DNA of 20,341 nucleotides from Pseudomonadota bacterium (GCA_023399635.1 JAEWOP010000126.1:1-20341); one strand, 5' to 3'; shown: positions 7,070-14,475, counted from the first letter of the stretch. The notes: generated by a model not told the origin, from the letters alone. Translations and numbers: made by a program.

Positions 7070-7443
7070 TCGCGGCAGCAGAAGTTGATGTCGATTGGTG
7101 CGGTCAGCCGGACCACACCCTTGCGTCCATGCTCGCCGAGTTGACGGCTCGCGCTGTAGCTCACTTGCGCTCGGCTCCGGATGCCGAGCACGAGGGACTG
7201 TCGGCGTATATCTGGCTTCATACCGACAGGTTTTCGGATGAGTGTGGTCTTATGCTTGTCATCGGTGACGACGAATACCGCAACGAGATGACACCAGACA
7301 GCGCGACCCGGCTGGCCATGCCGTGTGTGACATCCACCCGCCACGCTGCCGATTTTCTAGCATCCACGCTGTGGCGCGATCTAGTCATTGACAACCGCAT
7401 GATGCACCGAGCGCTCGTAGTGGGATCCACGCGCCCCTACTGA
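7066..7443 (+). CDS. Hypothetical protein, gene 3 of coupled operon
   Basis: A 125-aa protein, MIAAAEVDVDWCGQPDHTLA to the C-terminal STRPY. It mixes helix (TLASMLAELTARAVAHLRSA) and strands (LSAYIWLHTDRF, CGLMLVIGDDEYRNEM). No family recognised. The start overlaps the stop of gene 2 (ATGA). It is the last gene of the operon, with a strong terminator eight bases after its stop. Confidence 0.68.
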   Translation: MIAAAEVDVDWCGQPDHTLASMLAELTARAVAHLRSAPDAEHEGLSAYIWLHTDRFSDECGLMLVIGDDEYRNEMTPDSATRLAMPCVTSTRHAADFLASTLWRDLVIDNRMMHRALVVGSTRPY

Positions 7444-7450
7444 CGCCTGA

Positions 7451-7480
7451 AGCCCCCGTAGCCCGGGGGCTTTCATTTTT
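7451..7480 (+). terminator. Rho-independent terminator of three-gene operon
   Basis: AGCCCCCG (7451-7458) pairs perfectly with CGGGGGCT (7464-7471) over a 5-base loop, followed by TTCATTTTTT. It is directly after the last gene of the coupled operon. Confidence 0.9.
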
Positions 7481-7482
7481 TA

Positions 7483-7853
7483 TTCGCCGTCCGTCTCGAA
7501 TCTTGCAGACGGCCTGGGCACGCTCTCCAGACAACGATCTGAGACGAGAGCGAATGCCCGCAAAACCTTCGACATCGCAGCCTGCCGACCAGCGCGCCCC
7601 GCGTTCTGGGTCTGTGCGCGCGTTCGCAGGTGCACCGACATCCATCGACTGGGCCACGCGGTCTTTCGACATCGTTACCACCGCAGAACACCCTGTCCGC
7701 CGGATGCTCCCGAATCCTCGACTTCATGGCGAGGTGGGATGTCGACAACGAGAGTGGGCTGGACATCGGATCCGAGCAGGTCAAGGATCAATGACGGGAC
7801 GGCCGCAGGCACAACAGTTGCCCAGTCCCGACTGCTTCCGCCATCCTGGAAAG
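7483..7853 (+). other. No intact gene; possible decayed coding remnant
   Basis: Between two terminators. A plus-strand frame from MPAKPST (7554) through IDWATRSFDIVTTAEHPVRR looks protein-like. A second frame, one base off, reads ILDFMARWDVDNESGLDIG and stops at 7794. Neither half is a convincing gene alone. A frameshifted remnant is possible, but chance open frames in GC-rich DNA are equally likely. Confidence 0.25.
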
Positions 7854-7885
7854 AAAAAGGCTGCCTCATAGAAACAGCCTTTTTT
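7854..7885. terminator. Bidirectional terminator-like hairpin
   Basis: AAAAAGGCTG (7854-7863) pairs with CAGCCTTTTT (7875-7884). It has T-runs on the 3' side of both strands, so it could stop transcription either way. Confidence 0.75.
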
Positions 7886-7886
7886 G

Positions 7887-7923
7887 GTGTCGCGCGACAC
7901 TTCGATTTCGAACCCTCGAAATC
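7887..7923. repeat. Perfect 14-bp palindrome and adjacent hairpin
   Basis: GTGTCGCGCGACAC (7887-7900) is a perfect 14-bp palindrome. Three bases later GATTTCGA (7904-7911) pairs with TCGAAATC (7916-7923) over a 4-base loop. Both follow the hairpin at 7854-7885 without a gene in between. The function is unknown. Confidence 0.6.
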
Positions 7924-8685
7924 ATGAACTGCCGCCGAAGGGCTTGCCTTAAGGGAAATCTATCAGGCGTGGGGTTCGTCTCCACGTCAACATGATCGCC
8001 GTTGGCGAAGAACCGCGCAAGCGCCTCCGCCAGCGTCTACGTATTCTAAACGCACAAAATGATCGCCGATGGGCAACGAGGATGCCGAAGACAGTGTCGG
8101 CCTGCTTGTGCTGCCTCCAGGGAAAATTAGATGTCTCATTCATCGAAACATTGATCGGTCCAACGGCACGACCTGCCGCTGACATAGTTCCCCATGCCAC
8201 GCCATCCGGTATCGCGGTTTGAAAGGGACGTTGGGATTTGCTCGTAAGTCCGGACAGTTCTCTGTATTCCGATAAGGAAACTTATCTTAACACAGACCGT
8301 CGAAAACCCATATGCGCGATTAGTAGCGAGCACGAATTAAGTTCACCGCGTCAACCGAAAGTCTAGCCACTGCGGGTGCTTTGGGGCGGCTTCGAATGAC
8401 TCAGGGGGAGATCGAGGCGCGTTGTTGTGCCGAGAGCCCTACAAGCCCAACCGGGCCGAGGCGGACGCCGACGCCGTCCGCCTCTAGTTAAACCGTCCAA
8501 GGACCATGATCATAGATCGTCGATTCATTCGCGGCGAGGACCAGCGCGTCATGGATCCGGCAGTACGTCTAGTCCGGCTGGCGCGACAGCTACAAGCGGC
8601 TCCAGGCTGAAATATGGGATATGGCGAGTCTCCACCAACAGGGCGGCTCAGTAATAAGCAGAAGCCTGTTTCACTGCCGAAGGGC
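7924..8685. other. Gene-poor stretch, possible remnants only
   Basis: No convincing gene on either strand. There is a strong hairpin, GAGGCGGACG (8458-8467) with CGTCCGCCTC (8475-8484). A frame ending YKPNRAEADADAVRL with a stop at 8485-8487 runs through it. A 34-codon frame (8506-8610, MIIDRRFIRGEDQ) has AAGGA before its ATG, and another frame further on reads SGWRDSYKRLQAEIWDMASL. These look like pieces of decayed genes, but none is long enough to name. Confidence 0.3.
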
Positions 8686-9702
8686 TCAGACAGTCTCGAC
8701 CTCCTCAGGCGCGATGCTATGGATCCTCAGCTCCGCGCCGATCCATCTTCGGGCAGCGACCATGCTCTGCCGATAGTCATCGGCAGCGAGCGACAGCGAT
8801 TCCGGCGACGTCGCCCGATCAAGGTCCTCAAGCGACCAGCCGTCAACCAGCCGCTTGCTGATGGCGAAGCAGGTAGCCTTGCCTACCCGAAAAGCCATCG
8901 ATCGCTGTGCGGCCCGCAGGATGATCCGGCGCAGCTCTTCAGCCTCCATCTGCCCGGCGAATAGAACCTCAAGCTCCGCTGCCATCCGCTCGACTGCGGA
9001 ATAGAGGCCGTTGATGAACAGCGTCTGGGCATCCTTGTAGTAGCGCCCGGCCCGCCCCTTCATCTGCTTCTCGTCGATCTCCGCCGGATCATCGAGGATC
9101 TCAATGGTCGGCGCACGCTCCAGTGCCTGTGCCTCTCTCGAAAGTTTCGCTCCCTCCGGCGCTTTGCGGACCTTCTTGTCTGTCGCTCGCTGCCCGCCAT
9201 TCCCCTCGCCTCGCAGGAAACGATCCTCTTCGTCATCGAGCTGTTCGACGGGGGCGGAGCGTGATTCATCGAGACCGAGATCGCTGTCATCGGTCCGATC
9301 AGGAGCTTTCAGTGACTTCACGTACGTGTTCGTCGGAAGACGGAACTCGTCCAGGAGTTTCTGAAGATCCTTCTGAAGATCGTCAAGATTCTCATCGCGC
9401 GGCGGGTGCGCTTCCCGGATTACATCCTTCACCCACTCCGGCATGAGCTCTCGCACCATGACCGAGTAGTCGTCCGTGGAGATGGGGTTCCGCTCCTCGA
9501 CGCTCATGAGCGCGTCCCGGTACTGGTTCGGAAGCGCAGCCTCGTCCGGGAGACGGATCTCGACAGTCAGAACTGTGGAGCCGAAGGGGATGCCATAGTT
9601 CGGAGCCACTGCAGACCATTTCTTTCCGGTGCGGAAATCATATCGTTCGCCCTTGTGGACAAGCGCGCAAAACGTCGTCGATGAAGTTGTCGGGTTGTTC
9701 AA
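8686..9702 (-). pseudogene. C-terminal part of GHKL ATPase gene, after in-frame TAG
   Basis: About 338 codons, in the same frame as the GHKL ATPase gene and separated from it only by the TAG at 9723-9721 and six further codons (S-H-S-L-S-A). There is no ATG and no ribosome binding site near its first possible start (TTG at 9702), so it is best read as the missing C-terminus of that protein. It opens with a beta region (FCALVHKGERYDFRTGKKW, FGSTVLTVEIRLPDE). A charged linker follows (about residues 105-215), then a helical C-terminal domain (QTLFINGLYSAVERMAAELE and AQRSMAFRVGKATCFAISKR). Expression would need readthrough or an internal start. Confidence 0.65.
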
Positions 9703-9720
9703 CGCGCTGAGGGAATGACT

Positions 9721-10533
9721 CTATCTCAGGTGCTTGGGGTCGTGAATGTATTGATCTTCCACTCCGGTTTCAGTGCACCTCACGATTTCAGCCTTCGGCA
9801 AGGCGAGAACGACCTCCTGCAAGGTCTTGAGTGTCCTTGTTCTTCCGGTCTCGTCCTTACCGCCGCCCTTCGTCATCGACACATCGATCACGACCCTAAC
9901 GCCGGGACGGACTTCTGCGAAGCGCCTGAATATCTGCGTCGCGACATAACTCCGGTCGACCCTGATCCCCTTGCCGACCGGTTCCGAAACCGTATCGTGG
10001 TCATCGTCCTCGCCGATGAGGACGACCTCGGTCCAATCCGAAGACAAGTCCGCGCTGTGGCGTAGCGCATGCCCCACGTCGAAGACGGCCTCCTGTCTGC
10101 CCTCGATGTCGTAGGTGAACCGAACGAACGTCTCGGCATCTTCGTCGTACCCGATGGTCACCTGGTGAACGAGGCCGTTCTTGCACGAGCGGTATCTTAT
10201 GCCAGCCGGGGATACAGTGAGACCGGATACCTTGGCGCCGATCCCGAAATTGCCCTTCAGGGACATCTGCTTGTTTATAGAGGCAGAGATGTTGGTCGCA
10301 GTTCTTAGCTCCGTCGCATCCATACCTGGTCCGGTGTTCCAGAATGTGAGCTTCCGGACGCCCTCGATGACCGTGGGATAGATGCGCACAATACGCCGTC
10401 CCTCAGGCGCAAGTGAGGCGCTCTCCTGCGCATTCATGAAGAACTCCCGGACCAGAGTGTGGCGTGGAGCCTGCCCTATCATCCGGTTGATCAGGAATCT
10501 GTCGTCTTCGATCGTCAGGCGTTCATAGCTCAT
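9721..10533 (-). CDS. GHKL-type ATPase (Hsp90/MutL/MORC-like), cut short by TAG
   Basis: The 270-aa product has the GHKL ATP-binding fold. The N box is REFFMNAQESA with E30 as the likely general base and N34 for magnesium. The G1 box is FWNTGPGM at 64-71. The G2 lid is KGNFGIGAK at 93-101. In G1 the usual adenine-binding aspartate is replaced by N66, which may alter nucleotide use. A beta-rich second domain follows up to the stop. The start is supported by AGGA 6 bases upstream. The reading frame continues past the TAG for another 345 codons, so the full protein would be about 614 aa. It shares an operon with the 73-aa gene upstream, whose stop overlaps this gene's ribosome binding site. Confidence 0.8.
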   Translation of the reverse strand: MSYERLTIEDDRFLINRMIGQAPRHTLVREFFMNAQESASLAPEGRRIVRIYPTVIEGVRKLTFWNTGPGMDATELRTATNISASINKQMSLKGNFGIGAKVSGLTVSPAGIRYRSCKNGLVHQVTIGYDEDAETFVRFTYDIEGRQEAVFDVGHALRHSADLSSDWTEVVLIGEDDDHDTVSEPVGKGIRVDRSYVATQIFRRFAEVRPGVRVVIDVSMTKGGGKDETGRTRTLKTLQEVVLALPKAEIVRCTETGVEDQYIHDPKHLR

Positions 10534-10541
10534 GCTGGATC

Positions 10542-10763
10542 CTACAGTTTGAAGACATCCTTCTCGGACGCACCGCTAGTTCCGAACTTGCGTTCGAGTT
10601 CGGAGGCAGCGTCACGGAGTGCCTTGACGATCTTTTTCACGTCGCCGTCATCGAAGTCGTAGGCTCTACGGTTGGAGAGATTGCCGATCTTGCGGATTGC
10701 GTCGAGAGCAACCTGCGTTCTGCCCTCCGCCAGCTTCACGAACTTCTCTCGCTTGCTTTCCAT
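10542..10763 (-). CDS. Small helical partner protein of the GHKL ATPase
   Basis: A 73-aa charged, all-helical protein: MESKREKFVKLAEGRTQVAL, then IRKIGNLSNRRAYDFDDGDV and KKIVKALRDAASELERKF. The pattern (two or three helices around a conserved-looking GNLSNRxxYxF turn) looks like a family I have seen only as small conserved proteins of unknown function. ATG 10763 has GAGG 5 bases upstream; GTG 10769 is a weaker alternative. Its stop at 10542 is 8 bases before the ATPase gene, so the two are co-transcribed and probably function together (inference). Confidence 0.75.
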   Translation of the reverse strand: MESKREKFVKLAEGRTQVALDAIRKIGNLSNRRAYDFDDGDVKKIVKALRDAASELERKFGTSGASEKDVFKL

Positions 10764-10769
10764 CTTCAC

Positions 10770-11127
10770 CTCGAGAATTCAGCTTCGTCGCAAGACTGTG
10801 GCCACTGAAATATCTTGTCAACAACTTGTGCAGCATATTTTTGTGAAATTCATAAGACATTGTTGCACAAAATACGACTTGCAGATGTGTCTTTTTCCCG
10901 ACGCGCCGTTACCAGGAAGTATGACGATGATAGCCAGTTCGACAGATGAACAAGCGTGGTGCGTTCGTCGTGACGCTCTGACAGCCGCCTCCGTACGAAG
11001 ACAACATTTCTGGCATCATGACGGGAGCATTTGTTGATCTTGAAGGCAATTGGACGATAGCACGGTCGGAGCCGGGGAATGCACGCAAGGTTCCTCTGAC
11101 AGCCTCTCCTGTTAGCGACTTAGACAG
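10770..11127 (-). promoter_or_regulatory. AT-rich promoter region of the GHKL operon; otherwise no gene
   Basis: On the minus strand a perfect TTGACA box (10821-10816) lies about 55 bases before the small gene; the -10 box 17 bases on (CAGTCT) is weak. TTGTGC (10825-10830) and GCACAA, about 35 bases apart, form an inverted repeat within an unusually AT-rich 100 bp. From about 10900 to 11127 I see only short open frames without support. Confidence 0.35.
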
Positions 11128-11642
11128 GTGGGCTCTACGCGGCGTTGTCAGTTCTGGAGGATGCCTCCCCTCAATGAGACCGATCAGCGCCGGATGCAGG
11201 CTCTTCTTCTGCACTGGGTGGCGAAGATGGGAGGCGGATCCACCCTCGCCTCCTATGGCTCCGGTTTCTTCGATAGCGAGCTTGATCGAATCCTTCACGT
11301 GATCGATGCATGCCACCTGAAGATGCTCCGAGCGGCCGAGAACCATGTCGAGCTTGATGGCCACATTCTCGTTCACGCGGGGCTTGAGCCTGCTGTGTCT
11401 CTGGAACGGCAGGATCCGTACAAGATGATGTGGATCCGGGAACCGTTCCTCAGCCACCAGGGATCCTTTGGAAAGATCGTCGTTCACGGCCACACCGTCA
11501 CGACATCGGGGTCGGTGGAACGGTTCCACGGTCGCATCGCCGTCGACACCGGCGCCTACGACACCAGCATCCTGTCGGCCCTTCATATACGAGCGGATGG
11601 GAGTGGGTCTGTCCTACAGGCGGTCTCGGACGATCGAAACAT
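11128..11642 (+). pseudogene. 3' half of a PP2A-type serine/threonine phosphatase
   Basis: The frame carries the C-terminal half of a bacterial PrpA/PphA-like metallophosphoesterase. It shows GGGSTLASYG, ILVHAGLEP (metal-ligand His), MMWIREPFL, then IVVHGHT (second metal-ligand His) and IAVDTGAYDTSILSAL. The N-terminal metal site expected first (GDxHG, GDxxDRG and GNHE) is absent in every frame upstream, so the enzyme cannot be active. The family match begins about residue 25-30 of the open frame (near 11200); sequence before that is unrelated. The frame runs on past its natural end into the next fragment and stops at 11715. Confidence 0.75.
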
Positions 11643-11915
11643 GGTGACGGTAATGGCATTGACGGCAACATCCGGGCCATCGTGGAGGCTTCTCGTGAAC
11701 AGTCGGTCGGACTGAAGGAGGTCAACATCGCAGTCAATTCGATGGACCAGGCGACGCAGCAGAACGCCGCCATGGCCGAAGAAACGACTGCAGCATGTGC
11801 TGCTCTTGCCTCCGAGGCCGCGTCCCTCCGCGATCAGCTTGCCCGCTTCAGATGTGATCGCACTTCGGTCGTCAGGAACTCAATGCGCCGTTCTGCATCC
11901 TCGAGGGCAGGCTGA
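11640..11915 (+). pseudogene. 3' end of a methyl-accepting chemotaxis protein
   Basis: From about 11667 a frame one base off the phosphatase fragment reads NIRAIVEASREQSVGLKEVN, then MDQATQQNAAMAEETTAA and ALASEAASLRDQLARF. This is the extreme C-terminal helix of the receptor signalling domain, including the conserved mD-x2-TQQNAAm-x-E-E pattern. The sensor, membrane segments, HAMP domain and hairpin tip are all missing. The last residues before the stop are not family-like, so the 3' end may also be altered. It is fused directly to the phosphatase remnant, marking a deletion or rearrangement junction near 11640-11667. Confidence 0.78.
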
Positions 11916-11992
11916 GCTACACGCAATCTTCGCTCTTATAGAGAAAGCGGAGCAGGCACCTGCACCAGCACCTGCGGTGGCGGTGCGGGTTC

Positions 11993-12199
11993 TTACGCCT
12001 GCATTGACTTTCGCCCCGGCCCCTCCGCCGCCCTGGCGGCTCGTTCGGCAGCCTCCCCTTCGAGACGGAGCGCCTTTAGCTTCGCGGTCTTGACCTCGCG
12101 ATCCATGTCACGCTTGTCGATGATTGCGTAGGCAGCTTCAGTGGTCGCGTCGAGCTTCGCGGTACCGGAGAGTTTCGGTGGTTTGATTTCGTGATCCAT
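11993..12199 (-). CDS. Small hypothetical protein with KTAKLKALRL motif
   Basis: A 68-aa charged protein starting MDHEIKPPKLSGTAKLDATT. The helical C-terminus contains REVKTAKLKALRLEGEAAER. The motif is very close to EKTARLRALRL in the gene at 13758-13925, so the two are related. Small proteins of this kind are common in rhizobia-like genomes; function unknown. The frame is open upstream to 12424 but the sequence there is not convincing. No clear ribosome binding site. Confidence 0.55.
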   Translation of the reverse strand: MDHEIKPPKLSGTAKLDATTEAAYAIIDKRDMDREVKTAKLKALRLEGEAAERAARAAEGPGRKSMQA

Positions 12200-12399
12200 C
12201 GGAATTGAGATAACGCGCCGTGCAGCTCCGGCAAGGATGGCAGCCATCGTTCGATCCCGATTCGTCAGTGACGCGGTCAGATCTTGCGGGCGTCCTGGAC
12301 TGGATATTCTTGACCCTGCAACAGTCGCCCCCTGTCTTGTGCTGTACGTGACGGTGTCAACATTCAGGAAGGGCGTGGAGTGGGGAGTTACCTCTTCTG

Positions 12400-12640
12400 C
12401 TACCGGGAGGCTTCGACGGCCCACTTGTCCTTGCCCTCGGCCTTCGCTGAGTAGAGAACCGCGTCTGCTTGAGAGACCAGACGCTCAAGATCGAGCTTTG
12501 CCACGGCCCAGACGCCGCCCACAGTGGATCGAACCTGCACTTCGGCCTCTTCCAGGCTGATCGGCTGGCGCATCTCGGCAATGATCCGCTCGGCCACGCC
12601 CTCGACAGCGTATCGGTCTCCGGCGACAGGTGCTGACGCG
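12400..12640 (-). pseudogene. 3' end of a GGDEF (diguanylate cyclase) gene
   Basis: The frame GVAERIIAEMRQPISL, STVGGVWAV, LVSQADAVLYSAKAEGKDKW is the C-terminal third of a GGDEF domain, including the conserved A-D-x-A-L-Y-x-A-K-x-x-G-K end. Just upstream the expected LxPETD piece appears one frame away (LSPETDTLS), showing a frameshift near 12605. The GGDEF active-site loop itself and everything before it are missing, so no cyclase activity is possible. The fragment ends at about 12640, head to head with the kinase fragment. Confidence 0.72.
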
Positions 12641-13271
12641 TGAGATCAGCCATCGCGTCAAGAACAGTCTGGCGATGGTGGCAAGCCTCCTCAACATGCA
12701 GAGCCGGATGTCCGACGACCCCCTGCTCCAAAGGGCGCTGGCCGATGCCCAGACGCGTGTTCACACGATCGCCCAGGTGCATGATCGGCTATGGCGCAGC
12801 AACGAGGTGCACGCGGTCAATCTCGCCGAATTCATGTCAGAGCTTTGCGAGCAGTTCCAGCAGACGGCACAACCTGGACAGCTCATCCGCCACGACTTCC
12901 TGCCCGTTGACGTTCTTACGGACCAGGCGGTTCCCCTCGGCCTGCTCGCAAACGAGCTGGTGACGAACGCGTTCAAATACGCCTATCCGGATGGCTTCGG
13001 CGAGGTCTTCGTGGGGATCCATAAGACGGCGCAAGGTCATCTCCGGCTCGAGGTCGCAGACCGCGGCATCGGTCTGCCGGAAGGATTCGACGGGGCTACC
13101 TCACGCAGCCTCGGGATGAAGGTGATCAATAGTTTCAGCCGTCAGCTTGGCGGGCGCCCGACCTGGGAGGACGCCGCGCCTGGAACCAGATTCGTGCTCG
13201 ACTTCTTTCCGCAGCATGGCGAAGAGCCGAGTGGGCAGCCGGCGCTCGGCTCGGACCGGTTGCCGATCTGA
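12630..13271 (+). CDS. HisKA_2-type histidine kinase module lacking a sensor domain
   Basis: The 213-aa frame begins at the phosphorylation helix: EISHRVKNSLAMVASLLNMQ, with H8 as the phosphate acceptor. An HATPase domain follows, with N box NELVTNAFKYAYP (N113), G1 box DRGIGLP (D144) and G2 box SRSLGMKVINSF. These mark the HisKA_2/HWE group, common in alphaproteobacterial stress signalling. Catalytic parts are complete, but no sensor or PAS domain precedes them. The only start is a GTG at 12630 without a ribosome binding site, overlapping the edge of the GGDEF remnant. I favour a 5'-truncated gene; an active soluble kinase core cannot be excluded. Confidence 0.7.
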   Translation: MLTREISHRVKNSLAMVASLLNMQSRMSDDPLLQRALADAQTRVHTIAQVHDRLWRSNEVHAVNLAEFMSELCEQFQQTAQPGQLIRHDFLPVDVLTDQAVPLGLLANELVTNAFKYAYPDGFGEVFVGIHKTAQGHLRLEVADRGIGLPEGFDGATSRSLGMKVINSFSRQLGGRPTWEDAAPGTRFVLDFFPQHGEEPSGQPALGSDRLPI

Positions 13272-13338
13272 CCCTGGCCGAGAGATTCCTGTTAGACTGG
13301 TCTTGGCCTTGCGGTGGCTGTCGGCGAGCGAGACATAG

Positions 13339-13359
13339 CCTACACCGTTGGCTTGTAGG
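13339..13359. repeat. Short inverted repeat
   Basis: CCTACA (13339-13344) and TGTAGG (13354-13359) flank 9 bases in the interval before the gene at 13398. It could be an operator or part of a leader hairpin; nothing decides this. Confidence 0.35.
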
Positions 13360-13397
13360 AATGAGACAGCAGTTTCAGACAGAACGGAGGCCGTAGC

Positions 13398-13712
13398 GTG
13401 AACTCAACAGACGACCTGATGCAACAACTGCTTCGTGCAGCAGACGATCGAAACGTGACAGCGGGTCAAGAGAAGCAGAAGCTCTTGGACGAGGCGATAG
13501 ATACTATCCGCGATCTGCGCGATCAAATTCACCGGTGGCCCGGTCGCCACGTCATCGACGCTGTCGATGGCTCAGCCGCCACAGCCTTGCTCTTGAAGGA
13601 GGGGCAGTGTCCGCAAGAACAGTCCGAGGCAGCATTAAAGGACGCCGCCGACATGATCCGCGACCTCGTCCTCGTCCGTGAAAACGGTATCGAACCGAAG
13701 GCTGAAGAGTAG
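13398..13712 (+). CDS. Hypothetical protein
   Basis: A 104-aa acidic, mostly helical protein with two similar helical stretches, LLDEAIDTIRDLRDQIHRW and ALKDAADMIRDLVLVRENG, separated by a loop. No family recognised. The GTG start has GGAGG (13386-13390) 7 bases upstream, the best evidence that it is expressed. Confidence 0.68.
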   Translation: MNSTDDLMQQLLRAADDRNVTAGQEKQKLLDEAIDTIRDLRDQIHRWPGRHVIDAVDGSAATALLLKEGQCPQEQSEAALKDAADMIRDLVLVRENGIEPKAEE

Positions 13713-13757
13713 CTGTTCGCGTGTCCCTCCATGCCTGATAGACCTCGCCGTCATTGT

Positions 13758-13925
13758 TCAATGGTCGTTCTGCCCTGCAAGCCTGAGGGCACGAAGACGG
13801 GCCGTCTTCTCGTCGCGCGCTTTCTTCTCTGCCTCGGCATGAGGGCGTGCAAATTCTGTCGTCTGCTGGAAGGCTGCACGCTTCAGCTCGACGGTAGAGG
13901 GCTTCTTTTCGGTCTCTTCGCTCAT
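13758..13925 (-). CDS. Small hypothetical protein, paralogue of 11993-12199
   Basis: A 55-aa protein, MSEETEKKPSTVELKRAAF to RDEKTARLRALRLAGQNDH. It is charged and helical. The C-terminal KTARLRALRL matches KTAKLKALRL of the gene at 11993. The start at 13925 is the first that gives family-like sequence; no strong ribosome binding site. Function unknown. Confidence 0.55.
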   Translation of the reverse strand: MSEETEKKPSTVELKRAAFQQTTEFARPHAEAEKKARDEKTARLRALRLAGQNDH

Positions 13926-14085
13926 GCCGCAAAAGCTAGGCGGCGGCGCGGGCTCGGCAACCGCTTCGTCTGATACCGGACAATGAAGCTTATGATCGGG
14001 CACCACATGGATGTCCGCACCACCCTTCCTACGATGTCATGGCGGTGCCCAAGGACGGAGGCGCGCCGAAAATGACCGAGTACAG

Positions 14086-14469
14086 TCAGATGCCGAACGA
14101 CGACAGGATCGGGCACGGCCCTGTCTTTCCGGATGCGCACTCGCCCACGAGCCGCTTGAGCGCAACCCTCGCCTGATCGAGTTCCGCGATGCGGGCTTCG
14201 AGGGCTTCGAGCCGGACCTTCGCAAGCTTCCGCGCGGTCTCCCGGTCGTCTCCGGCATCGAGTTCCAGAAGCTCCCTGATCTCCTCGAGCGTGAAGCCCG
14301 CGTTCTGCGCCTGCCTGATGAACAGGAGGCGGCGAAGGTCGTCCTCCCCGTAGCGCCGGATGCCCACGTCCTTCCTCGGCGTCGTCAGCAAGCCGCGCCT
14401 CTGATAGAAGCGTATCGTCTCGACCCCGACGTTTCCGGCCGCAGCAAGTTTTCCGATCGTCATGTCCAT
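14086..14469 (-). CDS. MerR-family transcriptional regulator
   Basis: A 127-aa regulator with the MerR winged helix at the N-terminus: TIGKLAAAGNVGVETIRFYQ, then RRGLL and GIRRYGEDDLRRLLFIRQAQ. The dimerisation helix covers about residues 75-108, and a C-terminal effector loop has C111 and C119 (ECASGKTGPCPI). The general layout is that of mercury-type MerR, but the helix cysteine at the equivalent of MerR C82 is absent (GDDRETARKLA). It may therefore sense something other than Hg(II), such as another metal or a thiol/redox signal. It is divergent from the glutaredoxin-MauE gene, and a typical MerR operator lies between them. Starts at 14463 and 14490 are alternatives; 14490 would lie inside the operator. 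Confidence 0.9.
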   Translation of the reverse strand: MDMTIGKLAAAGNVGVETIRFYQRRGLLTTPRKDVGIRRYGEDDLRRLLFIRQAQNAGFTLEEIRELLELDAGDDRETARKLAKVRLEALEARIAELDQARVALKRLVGECASGKTGPCPILSSFGI

Positions 14470-14475
14470 TGGCTG

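Noticed and set aside
7901..7925. TTCGAACCC resembling a tRNA T-loop
   Set aside because: No acceptor, D or anticodon stem fits around it; the sequence is explained by the hairpin at 7904-7923.
7949..8333. Short open frames on both strands (76, 83 and 65 codons)
   Set aside because: No ribosome binding site or family-like sequence; they overlap one another on opposite strands.
11018..11302. Open frame upstream of the phosphatase fragment as its missing N-terminus
   Set aside because: It contains none of the expected GDxHG, GDxxDRG or GNHE motifs.
10909..11586. 225-codon minus-strand open frame
   Set aside because: It lies opposite the phosphatase fragment, whose conserved motifs are on the plus strand.
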